From Klugiella xanthotipulae (GTDB lineage Bacteria; Actinomycetota; Actinomycetes; Actinomycetales; Microbacteriaceae): 64,000 bases of DNA. Positions within the stretch are counted from its first letter, which is position 1. Each line of letters starts with the position of its first letter. The DNA lies in NCBI RefSeq assembly GCF_006716695.1, contig NZ_VFPN01000002.1, forward strand, positions 186,001-250,000. The letters are read 5' to 3'. The position numbers and the translations under genes are program-made. A model generated the notes under the pieces. That model was given only the letters and a program-made list of their open reading frames with translations. It did not search any database and was not told the origin of the DNA. Of this stretch, positions 9,132 to 17,174 are shown one piece after another.

Positions 9132-9186
9132 TCGAGCCCGCCGAAACAGGTCGCGAATAGTCACGATGATGTTTCGGCGGGCTCGA
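9132..9186 (-). terminator. 17-bp perfect inverted repeat between rplY and pth
   Basis: Arms at 9132-9148 and 9170-9186 are exact complements (TCGAGCCCGCCGAAACA) with a 21-nt loop. It begins 13 nt past the rplY stop and ends about 33 nt before the pth start. There is no T-run. It may terminate or attenuate rplY transcripts before pth. Confidence 0.6.
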
Positions 9187-9198
9187 TAGTCCGCGGAA

Positions 9199-9786
9199 CT
9201 ACTCGGCAGCAGCTTCTTCGGCGGCGTCGTCAGCGGCCGTACCCGAGCGGGGCACGACGATGTTCACGATCAGCAGATCGGCATCATCAGCCAGCTTGGC
9301 ACCGGTGGGCAGCTGAATGGCACCGGCGTGAATCTGGTCGCCCTCCACAAGGCCGTCAATGCGTGCGACGACGTTCTCGGGAATGTGCGTAGCTTCAACC
9401 AGGAGACGCAGAGTGTTCAGCTCCAGCATGGCCAGCGTTCCGGGGTAGGACTCGCCCTCCACGTGGACGGGAACCTCAGCCTCAACCAGTTCACCCTTCT
9501 TCACCACGATGAGGTCGATGTGCTCAACGATCTGGAGAACCGGGTCACGCTGAACATCCTTCACCAGGGTCAACTGCTCGACACCATCAATATCGAGGGT
9601 CAAAACAGCGTTGGCCTTACGGATGATGAGGCCAACCTCGTGACCGGGCAGGGTTACGTGCTGGGGCTCGGTGCCGTGGCCGTAGATGACGGCGGGGATC
9701 TTCCCCGCGGCGCGGAGCTTACGGGCGGCACCCTTACCAAACTTTTCGCGAAGTTCGGCAGAAACCTTGTTCGTGTCGTCACTCAT
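9199..9786 (-). CDS. rplY: 50S ribosomal protein L25, long (Ctc/TL5) form
   Basis: A 195-residue 5S rRNA-binding ribosomal protein. The N-terminal L25 domain is recognisable from FGKGAARKLRAAGKIPAVIYG, followed by a C-terminal beta domain (PVHVEGESYPG, and LPTGAKLADDADLLIVNIV) as in the Ctc/TL5 form. The acidic Ala/Glu tail is typical of actinobacteria. The ATG has a strong AAGGAG seven bases upstream. Two short hairpins sit in the mRNA leader just before the ribosome binding site. The rplY-pth order is common in actinobacteria. Confidence 0.93.
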   Translation of the reverse strand: MSDDTNKVSAELREKFGKGAARKLRAAGKIPAVIYGHGTEPQHVTLPGHEVGLIIRKANAVLTLDIDGVEQLTLVKDVQRDPVLQIVEHIDLIVVKKGELVEAEVPVHVEGESYPGTLAMLELNTLRLLVEATHIPENVVARIDGLVEGDQIHAGAIQLPTGAKLADDADLLIVNIVVPRSGTAADDAAEEAAAE

Positions 9787-9799
9787 AGTGTTCTCCTTG

Positions 9800-9835
9800 C
9801 GGGCTAAGCCCGTTCATTTGGGAGCCGTGAGGCTC
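9800..9835 (-). promoter_or_regulatory. Two tandem hairpins in the rplY leader
   Basis: On the minus strand GAGCC-TCAC-GGCTC (9822-9835) is followed by CGGGC-TTA-GCCCG (9800-9812). The second ends a few bases before the rplY ribosome binding site, so it could affect translation initiation, for example by autogenous L25 binding. That role is a guess. Confidence 0.35.
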
Positions 9836-10019
9836 ATGGTCTGTATTCAACTCGCGCCGTTCGCAGCGTGAGGAAAGACTTCCGCCTCACCCACCGCGTC
9901 GATAACGGATGCCACATTGATGCGACATCCCTCGCCGAAGTACAAGGCCCGAGTTTACACGGTTCGTCAGCAGAACGCACCACCTCCGTCGTCCGGGGTG
10001 CGGCCACGAGTCCGGGAGC

Positions 10020-10721
10020 CTAGTGCGGCGGGATCTCAACACTGAACGGCAGGAGGGCCTCAGGGCCAGCCTCGCCACCCACCGCAGCCACGAGACGCTC
10101 GCGCGCGCGGGCCAGGTGCTCGTCAAGCAGACGGGCCACCGCATCCCCATCGCCCTGGCGGATATAGGTCAGGATCTGGTCGTGCTCGGCACAAATAATC
10201 TTGGGATCGAGCAGGCGGCGGCCCTGCACCTGGGTCATGCAGATGCGCACCTCGCTCACAAGGGTGCCATACAGTTTGCTCGTGCGGGGGCTGCCCAGCG
10301 CATCAATGAGACTCGTGTGGAAACGCATATCTGGCTCCACAATCGCGAGGGCATTCTCGGAGTCGAGCGCCTCGGCGATCTCGCGGTTGGCCCGCACGGC
10401 AGCCGTGGGAACGGTTCCTCGTGCAGCGAGTCGGCGCAGCACCTCGGTTTCGAGGTACGCACGGCTACGGTAAATATCGCGAACATCCTCGGGCCCCAAC
10501 TCGGGAACACGCGCGGTCTTGTGCACCCCACGCACGAGCAGTCCCTCGGCGACAACTTTTTCGATTGCAGCCTTGGCCGTGGGTCGGGCAACCTCATAGG
10601 TCTGGGCAACATCGTTCTCGGTAAAAGCCGTGCCCCCGGGAAATTCTGCGGCGTACAGGCGGTTCCTGAGATCCTCGGCAACCGCATCAACGATGGACGT
10701 TGCCGACACTCTGGGCTTCAT
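10020..10721 (-). CDS. GntR regulator, FadR/FCD subfamily, probably lactate-responsive
   Basis: A 233-residue transcription factor with an N-terminal winged helix (DLRNRLYAAEFPGGTAFTENDVAQ, then VARPTAKAAIEKVVAEGLL) and a C-terminal all-helical FCD ligand domain (YLETEVLRRLAARG, DMRFHTSLIDALG and EHDQILTYIRQGD, which hold the metal-binding Asp and His residues). The ATG at 10721 is chosen for its AGGAGA site; a longer frame reaches to 10835 but has no such site. It is divergent from the lactate permease, and a TNGTNNNACNA operator lies between them, so it probably controls lactate use. The ligand is inferred from context. Confidence 0.85.
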   Translation of the reverse strand: MKPRVSATSIVDAVAEDLRNRLYAAEFPGGTAFTENDVAQTYEVARPTAKAAIEKVVAEGLLVRGVHKTARVPELGPEDVRDIYRSRAYLETEVLRRLAARGTVPTAAVRANREIAEALDSENALAIVEPDMRFHTSLIDALGSPRTSKLYGTLVSEVRICMTQVQGRRLLDPKIICAEHDQILTYIRQGDGDAVARLLDEHLARARERLVAAVGGEAGPEALLPFSVEIPPH

Positions 10722-10797
10722 CAAAGATCTCCTGCGAACGGTAAAAACCCATTGTCGCAGAGAGAACGACGGATCCGCATTCGCTATCCAAGTGTAT

Positions 10798-10808
10798 TTG
10801 TAAGACAA
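10798..10808. promoter_or_regulatory. LldR/FadR-type operator
   Basis: TTGTAAGACAA fits the published LldR consensus TNGTNNNACNA at every fixed position. It lies between the regulator and the lactate permease, 48 bases before the permease start, next to AT-rich sequence that probably holds the promoters. The likely ligand-controlled binding protein is the adjacent FCD regulator. Confidence 0.6.
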
Positions 10809-10855
10809 TATTTCTCGTAGCAATGACGCCCACACGATGAGGACACCACTGAATC

Positions 10856-12535
10856 ATGTTTGAACAACTTCTTGACCCCATATTTGGGTCACTCACACTC
10901 TCGGCAATCTGTGCAGCACTGCCGCTGCTCTTACTGTTTGTCCTACTCGGAGTTTTTCGAGTCAAAGCCCCCTACGCCGCGATCTCCGGCCTCGTTCTCT
11001 CGATAGTTCTGGCCATCGTTGGCTGGCAGATGCCCGCCACCCAGGCCCTCAGCGCTACAGCCGAGGGCATCTTCTACGGCCTCTTCCCCATCCTCTGGAT
11101 CCTGGTCAACGCCCTCTGGATCTACCGGCTCACCCTGGCGACCGGCTGGTTTGAAGTGCTCGGCACCACCATTCGCACCATCTCAGATGACCTACGCGTG
11201 CTCTCGATCATCATCGCGTTCTGCTTCGGTGCGCTCCTGGAGTCACTCGCCGGCTTCGGCGCACCGGTCGCGATCTCCGCCGCCATGCTGATCGCCGCGG
11301 GCATGAAACCGCTCAAGGCCGCGATTGTCTCGCTGCTCGCCAACACCGCGCCGGTCGCATTCGGTGCGATGGGCGCTCCCATCATCGCCCTCGCGGGGGT
11401 GACCGGCCTGCCGATTGAAGACCTGGCCGCGATGGCCGGACGACAGACGCCGTTTATCGCGGTCATCATCCCCCTCGTTCTGGTCTTCATCGTGGACGGT
11501 AAACGGGGCGTCAAACAGACCTGGCCCATCGCGCTCGTGGCCGGCCTCGCGTTTGGTATCTCACAGTTCATCACGGCCAACTACTTTGCCGTTGAACTAA
11601 CAGATGTGGTCGCCGCCGTGGTCACGGTCATCGCCGTACTCATCATGCTGCGCTTCTGGCAGCCCGCCGAGACCGTAAGCATTGTCTCGGACGACAACGA
11701 GGCCGAAAACCTCACCACACCGAGCCATGAAGACGCCCTTGCCCGGGCCGCCGGTCTCAGCACGGACAACACTCACGCGCTCCCAACCTCAACGGCCACG
11801 CGCACCTGGGGCGCCCTCGCCCCCTACCTCGCGATCATGGTGATCTTCTCGGTGGCCCAGATTCCGGCGATCAAAACGTGGCTCGCTGGCATCGGCTCGG
11901 TCACCTTCCAGTGGCCCGGACTCGACGTTGTGGATGCGAACGGCACCCCCGTCCCCGCCCAGATGTTCAAGCTCGACCACATCAAAGCCACCGGCACGCT
12001 CCTTCTTCTCTCCGGAATTGTCACCATGGCCATTTACGGCGTGGGCCTCAGACGAGCTCTGAAGGTCTACTGGGAGACACTCGTACAACTGCGCTGGACA
12101 ATCGTCACGGTCACTGCCGTGCTTGGCCTCTCCTTCGTGATGAACCTGTCCGGTCAGACCGCGAGCCTCGGCTTCGCCCTCGCCGCGACCGGAGGCTTCT
12201 TCGCGCTGCTCTCCCCGCTGATTGGTTGGATTGGTGTGGCGCTCACCGGCTCCGATACCTCGTCCAACTCGCTCTTCGGCCTGCTCCAGGTCACGGCGGC
12301 GCAGCAGGCAGGACTCAGCCCCGTGCTCATGGCGGCATCAAACTCCTCCGCTGGGGTGCTCGGCAAGATGCTCTCGCTGCAAAATCTGGCGGTTGCCGCG
12401 GCAGCCGTGGGAATGCACGGCGCGGAAAGCACACTCTTCCGTAAGCTGATCGGGTGGAGCCTCGGCCTCCTGGCGTTCATGACTCTCCTGATCTTCCTGC
12501 AGTCAACCCCGATCCTCGGCTGGATGGTTCCGTAA
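10856..12535 (+). CDS. lldP: L-lactate permease (LldP/LctP family)
   Basis: A 559-residue inner-membrane proton-coupled lactate importer. It is almost wholly hydrophobic, with about 12 or more membrane segments. Family landmarks are FPILWILVNALWIYRLT, then LLESLAGFGAPVAI, TAPVAFGAMGAPI and, near the C-terminus, LTGSDTSSNSLFGLLQ and ASNSSAGVLGKM. Length fits the family (about 550). The start has only a weak upstream GAGGA. It is followed after one base by the 12537 oxidoreductase, so transport and oxidation are co-expressed. It may also carry D-lactate and glycolate. Confidence 0.92.
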   Translation: MFEQLLDPIFGSLTLSAICAALPLLLLFVLLGVFRVKAPYAAISGLVLSIVLAIVGWQMPATQALSATAEGIFYGLFPILWILVNALWIYRLTLATGWFEVLGTTIRTISDDLRVLSIIIAFCFGALLESLAGFGAPVAISAAMLIAAGMKPLKAAIVSLLANTAPVAFGAMGAPIIALAGVTGLPIEDLAAMAGRQTPFIAVIIPLVLVFIVDGKRGVKQTWPIALVAGLAFGISQFITANYFAVELTDVVAAVVTVIAVLIMLRFWQPAETVSIVSDDNEAENLTTPSHEDALARAAGLSTDNTHALPTSTATRTWGALAPYLAIMVIFSVAQIPAIKTWLAGIGSVTFQWPGLDVVDANGTPVPAQMFKLDHIKATGTLLLLSGIVTMAIYGVGLRRALKVYWETLVQLRWTIVTVTAVLGLSFVMNLSGQTASLGFALAATGGFFALLSPLIGWIGVALTGSDTSSNSLFGLLQVTAAQQAGLSPVLMAASNSSAGVLGKMLSLQNLAVAAAAVGMHGAESTLFRKLIGWSLGLLAFMTLLIFLQSTPILGWMVP

Positions 12536-12536
12536 C

Positions 12537-15389
12537 ATGTCCGCTCACTCCACCCCCACACGCACACTCCTGGACGAACTGCGCTCCGCAGTCGGTGACC
12601 CCGCGCAGGTCCGCACCCGCCCGATCGACCTGCACGCCAATGCCCACGACGCCTCGCACTTCCTCCTGATTCCGCAGGCCGTTGTCATCGCCGAGAACGC
12701 AGCCGATGTCGGGGAGCTGCTCCAGACGAGCGCCCGCCAGGGGGTGCCGCTCACGCTCCGCTCGGGTGGCACCAGCCTGAGCGGGCAATCCGTCACCGAT
12801 GGCGTACTGGTGGATGTGCGGCGCAATTTCAAAAACATTGAGGTACTCGACAACGGTGCCCGCGTCCGGGTGCAACCTGGGGTAACAGTGCGCGCCCTGA
12901 ACGCTCGCCTCGCGCGCTACGGCCGCAAACTGGGACCGGACCCGGCGAGCGAGGCCGCGTGCACAATCGGTGGCGTGGTGGCCAATAACTCCTCCGGGAT
13001 GGCGTGCGGCACGGTTGATAACGCCTACAACACCCTCGAATCAGTCACCATTGTGCTGCCCAGCGGTACCGTCATCGACACGGGTGCCCGGGACGCTGAG
13101 GAACGCCTCACCGCCCTCGAACCTGCGCTCGTCGAGGGCTTACACCGTCTGGCCCAGCGAGTCAGAAATAACACGCAGTCCGTGGCCACCATCACCCACC
13201 AGTTCTCCATGAAGAACACGATGGGCTACGGCCTCAACTCGCTGCTCGATTTTGACCGAGCCGTCGATATGCTCGCCCACCTCGTCGTGGGCTCCGAGGG
13301 AACGCTCGGCTTCATCGCCGAGGCCGTTTTTCGGACCGTACCCAAGGCCACCTTCGCCTCGTCTGGGCTGCTCATCTTTGACAGTCTGGAGGCAGCCAAT
13401 AGCTCACTGCCCGCGCTCGTTGACTCGGGGGCGGCAACGCTTGAACTCCTGGATGCGCTCTCGCTGAAAATCGGACAGCAGGCCCCCGACGCTCCCCTCG
13501 CCATCCGCGGCCTCCCTGTGGAGCAACACGCCGCGCTACTCGTGGAGTACCAGGCAGAACAGGCCGAGCACCTAGCCGAACTCCAGGCGGGCGGCGACGC
13601 TCTGATGCCCACGCTGGGACTCTCCACCCCCGCCACGTTCAGCACCGATGCGAGCGTCCGTGCCGATCTGTGGCACCTGCGCAAGGGCCTCTACACAACC
13701 GTGGCCGGAGCGCGCCCCACCGGCACAACCGCCCTGCTGGAGGATGTGGTCGTTCCTGTGGCTTCCCTCGCCCACACCTGCACCGAGCTGATCGGACTCT
13801 TTGACCGGTACCACTACGAGAACAGCGTCATCTTCGGCCACGCCAAGGACGGCAATGTTCACTTTATGCTGACCGACGGGTTCGTTGAGCGGGAGCAGGT
13901 TGAGCGCTACGCGGCCTTCACCGAAGACCTGGTTGACCTCATCCTCGGCGAGGGCGGCTCGCTCAAGGCTGAACACGGCACTGGGCGGGTAATGGCCCCC
14001 TACGTACGCCGACAATACGGCGACGAACTCTACGATGTGATGCGCCAAATCAAAGTTCTCTGCGACCCGAACGGGATGCTCAACCCCGGCGTCCTCCTGG
14101 ACGATGACCCGGAGGCCCACCTGCGTCATATCAAGACACCGTTGCCCGTCAATGAAGAGGTTGATCGCTGTGTGGAGTGCGGCTATTGCGAACCCGTCTG
14201 CCCAAGCCGTAACCTCACGCTCACCCCCCGCCAGCGCATCGTGACCCTGCGTGCGATCGAACAATCAAAGATTGACGGGGATACCGCGCTCACCACAAGC
14301 CTCACCCGCGACTACACTTACGGAGCCGTGCAAACCTGCGCCGTTGACGGCATGTGCCAGACCGCCTGCCCCGTGCAGATCAACACGGGCAACCTGGTGA
14401 AACACTTCCGCCGCGAGGAGGTGAACGGCGTGGCGCAGGGTGTGTGGAACGCGGCCGCCACGAACTGGGGCACCGTCACTCGGGTCGCGGGGACAGCCCT
14501 CAACGTGGTCGAGAAAATCCCCCTCCCCCTCATCACACCACCCAATGCGATTGCCCGCGCGGTCCTGGGCGCTGACACCGTTCCCCGGTACTCCGCCGAA
14601 CTACCCGGCGGCGGAAAGTCGCGCACACGTCCCGCCCCTGCTGCAAATACCGCGGTCGATGCCGTCTACATGCCCGCGTGCGTCAATACCATGTTTGGCC
14701 CAGCCAACGGGGCCGACGGAAAACCGGGCCCCGGGGTCCAGCTGAGCTTTGAACAGTTGTGCGCCAGGGTGGGCCTCACCCTGTTCGTACCCGAAAACAT
14801 TAACGATTTGTGCTGCGGTACCCCGTGGTCGTCGAAGGGTCTCTCGCGCGGCCAACGCACCATGCAAGAGCGCACGCTACAGTCGCTTCGCGAGGCCAGC
14901 CGGGATGGCGAGCTCACCATTATCTGCGACGCCTCCTCGTGCACCGAGGGGCTGCTACACGCGGTCGAAAAGGAGAACGCGACCTCCGACCGACCGCTGC
15001 GCATCGTTGATGCCGTAGACTTTGTCGCCGAACGCGTACTTCCCCTCCTTCCGGAGCACGGAAAGATGGAGCGCCTCGTCATCCACCCCACCTGCTCATC
15101 CACCCGGATGGGGGGAAACGACGCCCTCAGCATCGTGGCCCGTGCCGTAGCCACCGACGTTGTCGTGCCAGAAGACTGGGGCTGCTGCGCTTTTGCTGGT
15201 GATCGCGGAATGCTGCACCCCGAACTCACCGCGTCGGCCACCGCAGCTGAGGCTGCCGAGGTCGCCACACTGGATGCCTCGGCCCACGCCTCGTGCAACC
15301 GCACCTGCGAGCTCGGGATGACCCGCGCCACGGGCGAGCAGTACCACCACGTATTGGAGCTGCTCAACCAGCTCAGCAGATCGGAGTAG
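12537..15389 (+). CDS. FAD/4Fe-4S/CCG fusion oxidoreductase, probable D-lactate dehydrogenase
   Basis: A 950-residue fusion. The N-terminal half is a VAO-type flavoprotein: FAD-binding domain with RSGGTSLSGQSVTDG and GGVVANNSSGMACG, then the FAD-oxidase C-terminal domain with FGHAKDGNVHFML and EHGTGRVMAPYVRRQYG. Next comes a two-cluster ferredoxin module (CVECGYCEPVC near residue 545, and CAVDGMCQTACPV). The last third has two CCG-type motifs (LCCGTPWSSKG near 758 and CCAFAGDRGM near 881). This is the layout of the GlcD+GlcF-like, DLD-II type D-lactate or 2-hydroxyacid dehydrogenases that pass electrons to the respiratory chain. It starts one base after the permease stop. Substrate is inferred from context. 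Confidence 0.88.
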   Translation: MSAHSTPTRTLLDELRSAVGDPAQVRTRPIDLHANAHDASHFLLIPQAVVIAENAADVGELLQTSARQGVPLTLRSGGTSLSGQSVTDGVLVDVRRNFKNIEVLDNGARVRVQPGVTVRALNARLARYGRKLGPDPASEAACTIGGVVANNSSGMACGTVDNAYNTLESVTIVLPSGTVIDTGARDAEERLTALEPALVEGLHRLAQRVRNNTQSVATITHQFSMKNTMGYGLNSLLDFDRAVDMLAHLVVGSEGTLGFIAEAVFRTVPKATFASSGLLIFDSLEAANSSLPALVDSGAATLELLDALSLKIGQQAPDAPLAIRGLPVEQHAALLVEYQAEQAEHLAELQAGGDALMPTLGLSTPATFSTDASVRADLWHLRKGLYTTVAGARPTGTTALLEDVVVPVASLAHTCTELIGLFDRYHYENSVIFGHAKDGNVHFMLTDGFVEREQVERYAAFTEDLVDLILGEGGSLKAEHGTGRVMAPYVRRQYGDELYDVMRQIKVLCDPNGMLNPGVLLDDDPEAHLRHIKTPLPVNEEVDRCVECGYCEPVCPSRNLTLTPRQRIVTLRAIEQSKIDGDTALTTSLTRDYTYGAVQTCAVDGMCQTACPVQINTGNLVKHFRREEVNGVAQGVWNAAATNWGTVTRVAGTALNVVEKIPLPLITPPNAIARAVLGADTVPRYSAELPGGGKSRTRPAPAANTAVDAVYMPACVNTMFGPANGADGKPGPGVQLSFEQLCARVGLTLFVPENINDLCCGTPWSSKGLSRGQRTMQERTLQSLREASRDGELTIICDASSCTEGLLHAVEKENATSDRPLRIVDAVDFVAERVLPLLPEHGKMERLVIHPTCSSTRMGGNDALSIVARAVATDVVVPEDWGCCAFAGDRGMLHPELTASATAAEAAEVATLDASAHASCNRTCELGMTRATGEQYHHVLELLNQLSRSE

Positions 15390-15483
15390 CACCCGCCGCT
15401 CACACGTCCAGCACCGCACGGGATAATCTAGAGGTTGGCTGCGCGCAATACGCACGCGCTCTCACGCACTTCAAGGAGGCACC

Positions 15484-16935
15484 ATGGCGGACAACGCCAC
15501 CCACGCAACAGCAAACATTGGCGTCGTCGGCCTGGCCGTTATGGGCAGCAACCTGGCCCGCAACCTCGCGAGCCGTGAGGGCAATACCGTTGCTGTCTTT
15601 AACCGCTCCCCCGAACGCACCCGCTCCCTCGTGTCGGAGCATCCGGAGGCTGGCTTCGTCGCCAGCGAAACCATTGAAGAGTTCGTGGCCTCCCTGAGCA
15701 CGCCCCGCACCGCGATTATCATGGTGCAGGCTGGCAGCGGCACCGATGCCGTGATCGACCAGCTCACCGCACTTTTTGAACCGGGCGACATCATCGTGGA
15801 CGGTGGCAACGCACTGTTCACCGACACTATTCGTCGAGAGAAGACCGTCAGCGCCACCGGGGTTCACTTTGTGGGTGCTGGGATCTCCGGCGGAGAAGAG
15901 GGCGCGCTCAAGGGTCCGAGTATCATGCCCGGCGGCTCCGCCGAGTCCTACACAACCCTCGGCCCCATCCTCTCTTCGATCGCCGCTGTGGTAGATGGCG
16001 TACCCTGCGTGACCCACGTGGGTACCGACGGGGCCGGCCACTTTGTGAAGATGATCCACAACGGCATTGAGTATGCCGATATGCAGCTCATCGCGGAGGC
16101 CTACGACCTACTGCGCAATACGGGCGGCCTCACCCCCGCCGAGATTGGTGAAGTTTTTGCCGAGTGGAACCGCGGCGAACTCGAAAGCTACCTGATTGAG
16201 ATCACCGCCGAGGTACTTAAGCAGGTGGATGCCACGACGGGCAAACCGTTCGTAGACATTGTCGTGGATGCCGCAGGCCAGAAGGGCACCGGCACCTGGA
16301 CTGTCCAGGCCGCCCTCGATCTTGGCACCCCCGTCTCGGGCATCGCCGAGGCCGTCTTCGCCCGTGGACTCTCCTCACACCCCGAGCAGCGTCGGGCCGC
16401 CGCCGGTCTACCCGGCCCCGCACCGCTCGGCGCGATCACGGACCGTGCAGCCTTTGTCGAGGATGTCCGCCTCGCGCTGTACGCCTCCAAGATCGTGGCC
16501 TACTCGCAGGGCTTCGACATCATCGTCGCCGGTGCTGAGAAATACGGCTGGGATATCAGGAAGGGCGACATCGCAAAGATCTGGCGCGGTGGCTGCATCA
16601 TTCGTGCCCAGTTCCTCAACCGGATCACCGAGGCCTACGACGAGAACCCGGGTCTGGTGGCGCTCATCACGGCACCCTACTTCACCGAGGCCGTCGCCCG
16701 AGCCCAGGAATCTTGGCGTCGCGTCGTCGCGGGAGCGGCCCAGTCCGGCATCCCCGCCCCCGGGTTCTCCTCCTCGCTCGCCTACTATGACGGCCTGCGT
16801 GCCGAGCGTCTGCCCGCGGCTCTCATCCAGGGCCAGCGCGACTTCTTCGGGGCACACACCTACGGCCGGGTGGACGCTCCCGGCGTCTTCCACACCCTGT
16901 GGAGCGGCGACCGCACCGAGATTACGCTGAGCTAA
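15484..16935 (+). CDS. gnd: 6-phosphogluconate dehydrogenase, decarboxylating
   Basis: A 483-residue enzyme of the oxidative pentose phosphate pathway that turns 6-phosphogluconate into ribulose 5-phosphate, CO2 and reduced nicotinamide. It has the Rossmann start VVGLAVMGSNLARNLASR, substrate-site segments GAGISGGEEGA and HFVKMIHNGIEYADMQL, and the C-terminal signature region (KIWRGGCIIRAQFLN, and ALIQGQRDFFGAHTYGR). Its length matches the NADP-type dimeric form. The ATG has an ideal AAGGAGG site. It is on the same strand as the lactate genes but 94 bases away, with a possible GATAAT box in between, so it is probably a separate unit. Confidence 0.96.
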   Translation: MADNATHATANIGVVGLAVMGSNLARNLASREGNTVAVFNRSPERTRSLVSEHPEAGFVASETIEEFVASLSTPRTAIIMVQAGSGTDAVIDQLTALFEPGDIIVDGGNALFTDTIRREKTVSATGVHFVGAGISGGEEGALKGPSIMPGGSAESYTTLGPILSSIAAVVDGVPCVTHVGTDGAGHFVKMIHNGIEYADMQLIAEAYDLLRNTGGLTPAEIGEVFAEWNRGELESYLIEITAEVLKQVDATTGKPFVDIVVDAAGQKGTGTWTVQAALDLGTPVSGIAEAVFARGLSSHPEQRRAAAGLPGPAPLGAITDRAAFVEDVRLALYASKIVAYSQGFDIIVAGAEKYGWDIRKGDIAKIWRGGCIIRAQFLNRITEAYDENPGLVALITAPYFTEAVARAQESWRRVVAGAAQSGIPAPGFSSSLAYYDGLRAERLPAALIQGQRDFFGAHTYGRVDAPGVFHTLWSGDRTEITLS

Positions 16936-16944
16936 GCTCCAGCA

Positions 16945-17020
16945 AGGCGACGCCCGAGAGGATGCGCGGATGGCTTTCCCACTGAAAGACTCGCGTCGCA
17001 TCGTCGTGACGGCGTCGCCT
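16945..17020. repeat. Nested inverted repeats after gnd
   Basis: An outer 10-bp perfect repeat (AGGCGACGCC 16945-16954, GGCGTCGCCT 17011-17020) encloses an inner stem (GATGCGCG 16961-16968 with CGCG-T-CGCATC 16992-17002, one bulge). A further GGCACC/GGTGCC pair follows (about 17026-17072). No ORF in this 239-bp interval looks real. It may be a structured 3' end of the gnd mRNA or a small RNA. Confidence 0.45.
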
Positions 17021-17100
17021 ATCGCTGGCACCTTCGGGGGAAACCCACATATTCGCAGGCAGTAGGTGCCACCGTACTGGCTCGCGGTTGGGACCCGGCA

Positions 17101-17155
17101 GACCCCGGCCCCACCCTGCGAATGAGTCCGTCATCCGCAGGGTGGGGCCGGGGTC
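17101..17155. terminator. Strong bidirectional terminator between gnd and prs
   Basis: A perfect 20-bp stem: arms 17101-17120 and 17136-17155 (GACCCCGGCCCCACCCTGCG and its complement) with a 15-nt loop that itself contains ATGA/TCAT. It sits 20 bases from the prs stop between converging genes. No T-run is present, as is common for terminators in GC-rich actinobacteria. Confidence 0.85.
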
Positions 17156-17174
17156 GCCAGCGAGTCTCTACCGG

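Noticed and set aside
9099-9164. Longer pth start at ATG 9164
   Set aside because: It runs through the 17-bp inverted repeat and lacks a ribosome binding site, while the GTG at 9098 has GAGGAG at good spacing.
16922-17134. 70-codon minus-strand open frame between gnd and prs
   Set aside because: It crosses the nested repeats and half of the terminator stem; composition is not protein-like and no ribosome binding site is seen.
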